Below are positions 33,577-39,931 of a DNA stretch of 45,249 bases, one piece after another. Source of the DNA: Pirellulales bacterium (GTDB lineage Bacteria > Planctomycetota > Planctomycetia > Pirellulales > JADZDJ01); the NCBI GenBank assembly GCA_035499655.1, contig DATJYL010000081.1, forward strand, positions 1 to 45,249. Reading direction: 5' to 3'. How positions within the stretch are numbered: the stretch's first letter is position 1; every line of letters begins with the position of its first letter. Made by a program: the position numbers and the translations under genes. Under the pieces are notes generated by a model. It searched no databases, was not told where the DNA came from, and saw only the letters and a list, made by a program, of their open reading frames with translations.

Positions 33577-34779
33577 ATGGCGATGCAGATTTCACATATC
33601 GTTTCCGCCTTGGAACCCTCCGCCACGTTGGCGATGGCCGCCAAAGCCAAGGAGCTGGCTGCCGCCGGAAAGAAGGTGTACGACTTCAGCGTGGGCGAGC
33701 CCGATTTCACTACGCCCCCGCACATTTGCGCGGCCGCCGATGCGGCCATCGCGGCCGGCCACACGCATTACACCGTTGCCAGCGGCATTCCGGAATTGAA
33801 AAAAGCAATTGTCAAAACTTACAAGCAGCGCACCGGCCTGGAATACCAGCCGGCCCAAGTAGTGGTTTCCAACGGGGCTAAACATTCCCTGCACAATGTT
33901 TTTGCCGCGCTGTGCAATCCGGGCGATGAAGTCATTATTCCGGCCCCCTATTGGGTCAGCTATGCAGAATTGGTGAAGCTCACCGGCTCGAAGCCCGTCA
34001 TCCTGCAAACAGCCGAGACTAACGATTTCAAACTGACGCCCGCTCAACTGCAAGCGGCGATTACTCCGCGCACGACCATCCTCCTGGTTTGTTCTCCCAG
34101 CAATCCCACCGGCAGCGTCTACTCGCCGGAGGAGTTGGCCGCACTGGCTGACGTAGTTCTCCAGCACAATTTGCTGGTTGTGAGCGACGAAATCTATGAA
34201 CACTTGATTTACGGCAACCATCGCTTCAAAAGCTTCCCCACGGTGCGGCCGGGCTTGGTGGAGCGCACTGTGGTGGTGAACGGCGTAAGCAAATCGTACG
34301 CCATGACCGGCTGGCGCATCGGCTGGACCTTATCACCCACAAACGTGGCCAAGGCCATGGCCGATTTACAAAGCCAGGAAACCTCGAATCCATGCAGCAT
34401 CAGTCAGTATGCGGCGGCGGCGGCCCTGGAAGGTCCGCAACAATGCGTCCGCGACATGCACGCAGAATTTTCCATGCGACGCGATTTTGTCCGCAGCCGG
34501 CTGGCCAGAATCCCGGGCGTAAGCGTTCCGGAAATGGCCGGCGCCTTTTACGCCTTTGTAAACATCAAGCAGCATTTAGGCGGCACTTACAGCGGCGTAA
34601 AATGCGCCAACTCGGCCCAATGGTGCCTGGCGCTGTTGGAACAGCAAAATGTGGGGACGGTAATGGGCTCGGCCTTCGGGGCGGAAGGATACGTCCGCAT
34701 CTCCTACGCCGCCAGCATGGCCGACCTGGAAGCTGGCCTGGATCGAATCGCCGCTTTCATTGCCGGCGCGAAAAAATAG
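33577..34779 (+). CDS. Class-I PLP aminotransferase (aspartate aminotransferase-like)
   Basis: 400 residues from ATG 33577, which has AAGGAT seven bases upstream; an ATG two codons later is also possible. Fold type I marks: LAMAAKAKELAAAGKKVYDFSVGEPDF, TVASGIPELKKAI, NPGDEVIIPAPYWVSY, CSPSNPTGSVYS, SDEIYEHLIY, and the PLP-lysine motif NGVSKSYAMTGWRIGW (Lys239). The order and the GEPDFTTPPHI signature match subgroup I-gamma aspartate aminotransferases of thermophiles and many bacteria (AspC/AspB). Likely reaction: aspartate + 2-oxoglutarate to oxaloacetate + glutamate; prephenate specificity cannot be excluded by eye. Stand-alone gene. Confidence 0.94.
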   Translation: MAMQISHIVSALEPSATLAMAAKAKELAAAGKKVYDFSVGEPDFTTPPHICAAADAAIAAGHTHYTVASGIPELKKAIVKTYKQRTGLEYQPAQVVVSNGAKHSLHNVFAALCNPGDEVIIPAPYWVSYAELVKLTGSKPVILQTAETNDFKLTPAQLQAAITPRTTILLVCSPSNPTGSVYSPEELAALADVVLQHNLLVVSDEIYEHLIYGNHRFKSFPTVRPGLVERTVVVNGVSKSYAMTGWRIGWTLSPTNVAKAMADLQSQETSNPCSISQYAAAAALEGPQQCVRDMHAEFSMRRDFVRSRLARIPGVSVPEMAGAFYAFVNIKQHLGGTYSGVKCANSAQWCLALLEQQNVGTVMGSAFGAEGYVRISYAASMADLEAGLDRIAAFIAGAKK

Positions 34780-34841
34780 CCGCTGATAGCTAAGGGGAAA
34801 GCTGAAAAAGCAAAACCGCGGGATGCGATGCAGACCCTCCG

Positions 34842-35531
34842 CTATTTGTCCTTGCCGGCCGGTGGCGCTTCGTTCACCCGCTGACGCAGTTCGCTCACCT
34901 CTTTCCGCAGCGATTCCAACGTTTGCTGCATGTCCGCCTGCTCTTTGTCGCGCCGAGCCAGTTCATCTTGCAGCTTGCGTATCACCTGCTCGAACGCCGC
35001 CGATTGAATGCGCAACATCTCGACTTCGCTCAGTGTGGTTCGCGCGGCCGGGACCGTATTAAACCCGACGGCTTGCACACCGACGGAATTTTCATCGTCG
35101 CTGACAGCGCCGCTGCCCGAAGCTTTGCTGCCCGAAGTTTCGCTGCCTGAAGCTTCGCTGCTAGCGACCGGGCTGTGCAACGCGTGCGGCACCGGCCCAT
35201 TGCCCGCGCTGCGCGAATAAATAGTTATGGCCGTGGCTGCGCCCCCCAACCCCATGAACAGCACGGCCGCCGCCGCTTGCTGCCAAAATGGCCGGGGCCG
35301 GCGCACGGCAAGGCGCGTTTCAAGCGGCAGGACAATCTGGCGCTTGTCCACTTCACGAGCCACCGCTGCCGCAGCAACCGTGGCCGGATACCGCGCGGCC
35401 AAAAACTGTGCGTCATCAGTCAGTTGTTGCGCCACCGCCTGTAAATCGTCGGGCCATTCGTCCGCCGAAGAATCGTCGGACTCGTGGCCTGTCATCTGCA
35501 AAATCGATTTTCGCGGCGGTTCAATTGACAT
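34842..35531 (-). CDS. Putative anti-sigma factor, one TM, coiled-coil tail
   Basis: 229 residues from ATG 35531, which overlaps the end of the sigma gene by 11 bases; an upstream part of the open frame belongs to the sigma gene in another frame. The N-terminal ~85 residues are acidic then Ala-rich and helical (DDLQAVAQQLTDDAQFL, AAVAREVDKRQ), followed by one membrane helix (about 88-108, QQAAAAVLFMGLGGAATAITIY). The outer part holds a Ser/Gly/Ala repeat linker and a coiled coil (LSEVEMLRIQSAAFEQVIRKLQDELARRDKEQ). No Cys/His zinc anti-sigma motif is present. Its role as sigma partner is inferred from overlap and topology, not from a known family. Confidence 0.72.
   Translation of the reverse strand: MSIEPPRKSILQMTGHESDDSSADEWPDDLQAVAQQLTDDAQFLAARYPATVAAAAVAREVDKRQIVLPLETRLAVRRPRPFWQQAAAAVLFMGLGGAATAITIYSRSAGNGPVPHALHSPVASSEASGSETSGSKASGSGAVSDDENSVGVQAVGFNTVPAARTTLSEVEMLRIQSAAFEQVIRKLQDELARRDKEQADMQQTLESLRKEVSELRQRVNEAPPAGKDK
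35112..35156. repeat. Three 15-bp tandem repeats inside the anti-sigma-like gene
   Basis: The units GCTGCCCGAAGCTTT, GCTGCCCGAAGTTTC and GCTGCCTGAAGCTTC lie head to tail at 35112-35156. On the coding (minus) strand they give a Glu/Lys-Ala/Thr-Ser-Gly-Ser pattern (read ASGSETSGSKASGSG) in the linker just outside the membrane. Copy-number change would keep the frame, so linker length could vary between strains. Confidence 0.8.
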
Positions 35532-36132
35532 GGTGAATGTTTCCTGGCACTGCAGGCTGCGACTCGCTGCTGGGGCGATGTTCGGCCAACATGGCTTCAC
35601 GCAAGCCGGCCACGCCGTGAAAGATTCGAGATTTAACGGTCCCCACAGGGCAACGCAGTACTTCCGCAATTTCCTCGTAGGGCAGTTGCCCACTGAAGCG
35701 CAAAACCAAAGCGTGCCGCTGCGGAGTTGGTAAATCGGCCACCAGTCTCCACAGGCTGCGATTCCATTCCTTGATTTCCAGTGGCGTTTCCGCCGCAGGC
35801 GCCAATTTATCGACGCCGCTTTCGGTACTCCATAGCACGCGGAGCTTGTTTCGCCGTCTCGCGCCGCTGCGCCGCCGATTGCGATCTAAATTCAAGAGAA
35901 TTCCGTATAGCCAGGTGTAAATGCTGCTGCTGCCCCGAAAGCGCGGCAATTCCCGTGACAGCACCAAAAACGTTTCTTGCGTCAAGTCGTCCGCATCCCA
36001 CGGATTGCCGGTCAACACCAACGCAGCACGATGAATCCGCGCCAAATAATTCTCGCTAATCTGTCGAACGTCGAGCTCACTCATGGCAGCGAATGCCGCG
36101 GGGCGATAAAGGCACTGCACCAACAACACCAT
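35521..36132 (-). CDS. ECF-type RNA polymerase sigma factor
   Basis: 203 residues from ATG 36132, chosen because GGAGG lies five bases upstream; ATGs at 36144 and 36084 are alternatives. Region 2 reads ENYLARIHRAALVLTGNPWDADDLTQETFLVLSRELPRFRG then SSIYTWLYGILLNLDRNRRR; region 4 reads LPTPQRHALVLRFSGQLPYEEIAEVLRCPVGTVKSRIFHGVAGLREAML. Regions 1.2 and 3 are absent, as expected for an extracytoplasmic-function sigma. The anti-sigma-like gene follows with an 11-base overlap, so the two are translated together. The regulon is unknown; the sigma could direct the divergent alpha-glucan genes, but no promoter match was established. Confidence 0.93.
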   Translation of the reverse strand: MVLLVQCLYRPAAFAAMSELDVRQISENYLARIHRAALVLTGNPWDADDLTQETFLVLSRELPRFRGSSSIYTWLYGILLNLDRNRRRSGARRRNKLRVLWSTESGVDKLAPAAETPLEIKEWNRSLWRLVADLPTPQRHALVLRFSGQLPYEEIAEVLRCPVGTVKSRIFHGVAGLREAMLAEHRPSSESQPAVPGNIHHVN

Positions 36133-36510
36133 GGAAACCTCCATTTTATCAACACCCAATGCAATCCGCCACGCTACCGCGATAATGGTAGTGGGCCAAT
36201 TTGAACATAGCCCGACTGTGTCAGTCGGGAAAAGCGGCTGTCGGAATTTCAAATTGTCCCACCACCGCGATAATCGCTGCCCACCGCCGAGAAATCGTCC
36301 CCTAGCAGTGAGTGGTGCAAGTCCAAGCCAAAGTTCAATCGAATTTGCAATTTTCAGCCTTTTCACACCCCGCCCGATTGCGGCAAACACCGCACAGTTC
36401 AATTTTCCCGCATTTTGTGTTAGTTTAAGCCGCGACGCAGGCCAAATGCCGGCCTATGATTTTGAAGATGCCGGATTGTCGACATTTCAGCTCGGGGGGA
36501 GGCTGTCGCC
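36133..36510. other. 378-bp gap between the sigma gene and glgA, with a palindrome
   Basis: Divergent control region. It contains the perfect 8-bp inverted repeat CCCGACTG - TGT - CAGTCGGG at 36211-36229, followed by AAAA. A direct repeat of ACCGCGATAAT occurs around 36176 and 36266, and CTACC...GGTAG forms a small inverted repeat around the first copy. These could be operator sites or dispersed repeats. I cannot assign promoters with confidence. A GGAGG at 36498-36502 is the ribosome site of glgA. Confidence 0.5.
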
Positions 36511-38007
36511 TTGAAAATTGTTTTGGCCACTAGCGAGGCGGTCCCCTTTGCCAAAACCGGCGGTCTGGCCGATGTTTGCGGCGCGCTGCCCCAGGAGTTG
36601 CATCGCCTGGGACATCAAGTGACGGTCGTCATGCCGGCCTATCGTTCGGTGTTTCAAGCCGGCGTATCGATCGAAGCCACCGGCATTCCGCTCAATATTC
36701 GCATCGGCCGCAACAGCATTGCCGGTCGGCTGCTTCGCGGAAAATTTCCCGGCTCCCAAGTGCCCGTCTATTTTGTCGATCAACCCGGCTATTACGACCG
36801 GGACGGTCTGTACCAAACCGCCGGCAAAGATTACCCCGACAACTGCGAGCGGTTTGTGTTCTTCAGCCGCGCGGTGTTGGAGGCCGTGCGTTTGCTGGAA
36901 TTGGATGTCGATATTTTGCATTGCAACGATTGGCAAACCGGCCTCTTGCCGGCGTATCACAAAATCGAATATCGCGGCGTTCCGCGCTTTGAGCGAACGG
37001 CCTCGCTCATCACCGTTCACAATTTGGCGTTCCAGGGAACGTTTTGGCATTGGGACATGCTGCTCACCGGGTTGGATTGGAAGTATTTCAACTGGCATCA
37101 AATGGAATTCTTCGGTCAGTTGAATCTTCTCAAAACCGGCTTGGCATTCGCCGACGCCATCAATACGGTCAGCCCACGCTATGCCGAGGAAATTCAAACC
37201 GCTCCCTTGGGTTGCGGCTTAGAGGGTTTATTGCAGCAGCGCCGCAGCGTGTTGTCGGGAATCATCAACGGCGTGGACTATTCGCAATGGAATCCGCTAA
37301 CCGATCCTCATCTCCCCGCGAAATACAATTCAGCCAACGTGCGCGAAGGGAAAGCCAAGTGCCGGGCAGCGCTGCAACAGGAATTTGGTTTGCCCAAAGA
37401 TAACGGCGCAGCGCCCGTTGTGGCGTTCGTCGGGCGACTGACAGAACAAAAGGGAATTGAATTGCTCATCGCTGCCATTTCCGAATGGGTTCAGTCGACC
37501 GGTGTGCAATGGGTGATACTGGGAACCGGCGAGCCCAAATACCAGGAGCAATTGCAAACGCTGGCCCAGCGCCATCGGCAAAAAGTGGGCGTAAAGTTCG
37601 AATTCTCCGAACGGCTGGCCCATTTGATCGAAGCCGGCGCCGACATCTTCCTCATGCCCAGCCGCTTCGAACCCTGCGGCCTCAGCCAGCTCTACAGCCT
37701 GAAGTATGGCGCCGTGCCCATCGTGCGGGCCACCGGCGGCCTGGCCGATACCGTCATCAACGCCACTGACGAAACGCTGGCCGCGGGCACAGCCACCGGT
37801 TTTAGCTTTCACGATTACAGCGCTTTTGCCCTCAGCGAAACCCTCCGCCGGGCCGTGGGTTTGTTCGCCAAACCCGAAGTCTGGAATAAAATGGTCGCCG
37901 CCGGCATGCAGCAAGATTGGTCGTGGGGTCGCAGCGCGCGGGAATACACAGCGCTGTACGAGCGCACGCTCGCTCGAGTCCGCAGTGGCGATACTGCCAA
38001 GATTTGA
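36511..38007 (+). CDS. glgA: Glycogen synthase GlgA
   Basis: 498 residues from a TTG start at 36511; the strong GGGGGAGG eight bases upstream supports it, and the next codons give the family N-terminus MKIVLATSEAVPFAKTGGLADV with the ADP-glucose-binding KTGGL (Lys15). Further GT5 marks: HCNDWQTGLLPAYHK, TVHNLAFQGTFWHWD, INTVSPRYAEEIQT, SGIINGVDYSQWNP, FVGRLTEQKGIELLI, and the acidic-catalytic C-terminal LMPSRFEPCGLSQLYSLKYGAVPIVRATGGLADTV. It adds glucose from a nucleotide sugar to growing alpha-1,4-glucan. It heads a plus-strand block that includes GalT-like and GH57 genes, although glgB/glgC are not in the window. Confidence 0.96.
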   Translation: MKIVLATSEAVPFAKTGGLADVCGALPQELHRLGHQVTVVMPAYRSVFQAGVSIEATGIPLNIRIGRNSIAGRLLRGKFPGSQVPVYFVDQPGYYDRDGLYQTAGKDYPDNCERFVFFSRAVLEAVRLLELDVDILHCNDWQTGLLPAYHKIEYRGVPRFERTASLITVHNLAFQGTFWHWDMLLTGLDWKYFNWHQMEFFGQLNLLKTGLAFADAINTVSPRYAEEIQTAPLGCGLEGLLQQRRSVLSGIINGVDYSQWNPLTDPHLPAKYNSANVREGKAKCRAALQQEFGLPKDNGAAPVVAFVGRLTEQKGIELLIAAISEWVQSTGVQWVILGTGEPKYQEQLQTLAQRHRQKVGVKFEFSERLAHLIEAGADIFLMPSRFEPCGLSQLYSLKYGAVPIVRATGGLADTVINATDETLAAGTATGFSFHDYSAFALSETLRRAVGLFAKPEVWNKMVAAGMQQDWSWGRSAREYTALYERTLARVRSGDTAKI

Positions 38008-38022
38008 CAATCGCACGATTGT
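38007..38022. repeat. Small hairpin at the glgA stop
   Basis: ACAATCG - CA - CGATTGT is a 7-bp stem beginning in the glgA stop codon, and GCAATCGC follows at once. It may be a stalled-slippage product or a weak transcript-end structure; no T-tract follows. Confidence 0.45.
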
Positions 38023-38153
38023 GCAATCGCAGCATCGCCCAAAGCCTTCTACGGGGCTGCTGTTTTCTCAATAGGCCGGCGCGTGTAAACTACATTTCGT
38101 GGTTGGCCGGCATAGAGGCAGCGTGGATTGTCGCTTCGAGCAAGGAAATCGAC

Positions 38154-38750
38154 ATGAATTGGTATGCCATGGGCGTCGGCACAGCATGGGCCGTCGGCGG
38201 ATTCATCTTTGGCACCTTCGTCGAGTATTGGGGTCACCGCTTCATGCACGCCGTCACCTGGGGACCCGGAAAAACTCATCGGGAACATCATGCCCGCGGA
38301 ACGGCACAGGGGGTTTTGTTGGAATTCTGGGATTATTTCAAGTACACCTGGGTCCTCATGTGGCCGCCGTTTTTAATTTCGCTTCCGGCAGGAATTGGTT
38401 GGGTGATTGGAGCCAATGCCTTTATTTTTTTCTCCGCGTTCGGCCATCAAGTTCAACACGAAAATCCCAAACGCTGCTTCTGGATGCCCCGACCCGTGCA
38501 TTTCATGCATCATGCGCACAACCAGTGGCATCATAATTTCGGACTGTCGCTGGATATTTGGGACCGCATCTTCGGCACCTATCAGCCGCTGCAGTGGGAA
38601 GATCGTTTGAAGCCCGAGCAAGCAGCGGCAGCCACGCGCAAGTTCTGGCAAATCAACTGGCTCTGGGGCGGCAATGCCGAAGCCGAACGCCGCATGGAAG
38701 AAGAACGGCAAAAAAAAATGGAAAGCGCAAAGCAAATCGCCAAATCATAA
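38154..38750 (+). CDS. Fatty acid hydroxylase / sterol desaturase superfamily membrane protein
   Basis: 198 residues from ATG 38154, with AAGGAA seven bases upstream. The di-iron histidine clusters are present in order: HRFMH (28-32), HREHH (42-46) and, after two further membrane helices, FMHHAHNQWHHNFGLSLDIWDRIFGTY, which is the classic third cluster and end of the family. Members use O2 to hydroxylate or desaturate lipids, sterols or carotenoids. The protein is shorter than most sterol desaturases (around 250-300) and has a charged C-terminal tail (AEAERRMEEERQKK). It sits inside an alpha-glucan gene block with no lipid genes, so its substrate is open. Confidence 0.88.
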   Translation: MNWYAMGVGTAWAVGGFIFGTFVEYWGHRFMHAVTWGPGKTHREHHARGTAQGVLLEFWDYFKYTWVLMWPPFLISLPAGIGWVIGANAFIFFSAFGHQVQHENPKRCFWMPRPVHFMHHAHNQWHHNFGLSLDIWDRIFGTYQPLQWEDRLKPEQAAAATRKFWQINWLWGGNAEAERRMEEERQKKMESAKQIAKS

Positions 38751-38762
38751 AGCGCAAAGTAG

Positions 38763-38784
38763 AAAGCCGCGACCGTTGGTCGCG
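38763..38784. repeat. 22-bp palindromic repeat, copy 2
   Basis: Identical over 22 bases to 10719-10740, again with the CGCGACC - GTT - GGTCGCG stem, 13 bases after the stop of the hydroxylase gene and in the 96-base gap before galT. Two exact copies 28 kb apart, both between co-oriented genes, point to a dispersed REP-like family rather than chance. Confidence 0.8.
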
Positions 38785-38846
38785 CAGCACCGCTGATTGG
38801 GTATCAAAACGAACTTCGGCGCGATCAACCCTACTGGCATGTTGTA

Positions 38847-39842
38847 ATGTCCGAACTCCGCCGCAATCCGATCACCGGGCATTGGGTGATTCTGGCGGAA
38901 AATCGCGCCGCGCGGCCCCAGGAAGTGGATATTCAGCAGGTGGTGCGGACCCAAATTACCTGCCCGTTCTGCGAAGGCAACGAACATTGCACGCCCAGCG
39001 AAGTGCTGGCTCTGCGCGCCGCTGGTAGTCCGCCCGACTGTCCCGGCTGGCGCGTTCGCGTGGTGCCCAACAAATATCCGGCGGTGGAAGCGCTTGGCAA
39101 AATCAATCAACCGCTAGCCAATTCTCAAGCCGACCTCGTACCCGGTGCGGGTCTGCACGAAATCATCATCGAATCACCACGCCATTTGACCAGCGTTGCC
39201 GAACTGAGCGATGTGCAAATGGCCGAGGTATTGGAAGTTTACCGCCAGCGCCTGGCCACACTGCGAGGTGTACGTCGCTTTCGTTTGGCCGTTGTATTCA
39301 AAAACGGCGGACCATCAGCCGGGGCCACGCTAACTCATTTGCACAGCCAATTGCTGGCATTCGAAAACGGCGGACCAAACTTTGGCGACCGCCTTCCAAA
39401 TTTTCAGAACTACACCCAACAACATGGCATTTGTCCCGCGTGCCAGATGTCCCACGAACTGCCCAGCGACAAGAGCCGCCTCGTGGCCCGTACTGCCAAC
39501 TTTGTGGCTTTTTGCCCTTCTGCCTCGCGGATGGCTTACGAAACCTGGATTCTGCCGCTGGCCCACGCGCCCCATTTCGATGCCCAGGCTTCGGAAAGTC
39601 TGCCGGAATTGGCCAGCTTGCTGCGCAGGGTGCTCGTTAAACTCCAGCAGATCGTTAAACTGCCCGCCTACAATTACATCGTTCATACCGCCCCCTTTGA
39701 CACACCCGGTTGCGACCACTATCACTGGCATATAGAGATTCTTCCGCGCACCACGAACCTGGCGGGCTTTGAATTGGGCACCGGCTGCTACATCAACGCG
39801 GTCTTGCCCGAGCGGGCCGCGGCGGCACTCCGCGAAGTGTAA
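38847..39842 (+). CDS. GalT-like hexose-1-phosphate nucleotidyl transferase
   Basis: 331 residues. HIT-superfamily GalT marks: N-terminal RRNPITGHWVILAENRAARP, a zinc-type CPFC (Cys39, Cys42) with a following EHCTPSE, KNGGPSAGAT leading to the active-site block, CPACQ, and DHYHWHIEILPR near the end. The catalytic block reads His164-Leu-His166-Ser-Gln168, where E. coli GalT has His-Pro-His-x-Gln; the nucleophile-position His and the Gln remain, the Pro is Leu. Some relatives act on ADP-glucose rather than UDP-galactose. Placed between glgA and a GH57 gene with no galactose genes around, I favour a role in nucleotide-glucose exchange for the alpha-glucan pathway, as inference. I withhold the galT symbol for that reason. 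Confidence 0.88.
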   Translation: MSELRRNPITGHWVILAENRAARPQEVDIQQVVRTQITCPFCEGNEHCTPSEVLALRAAGSPPDCPGWRVRVVPNKYPAVEALGKINQPLANSQADLVPGAGLHEIIIESPRHLTSVAELSDVQMAEVLEVYRQRLATLRGVRRFRLAVVFKNGGPSAGATLTHLHSQLLAFENGGPNFGDRLPNFQNYTQQHGICPACQMSHELPSDKSRLVARTANFVAFCPSASRMAYETWILPLAHAPHFDAQASESLPELASLLRRVLVKLQQIVKLPAYNYIVHTAPFDTPGCDHYHWHIEILPRTTNLAGFELGTGCYINAVLPERAAAALREV

Positions 39843-39931
39843 TTTCGCTTGCCATTGGCCACAGGGTCGGTCAATCACTAAAATCAGTAGAGTCAAATTT
39901 CGCCGCCTTTTGCCCAGCGCTGCTTCCGCCG

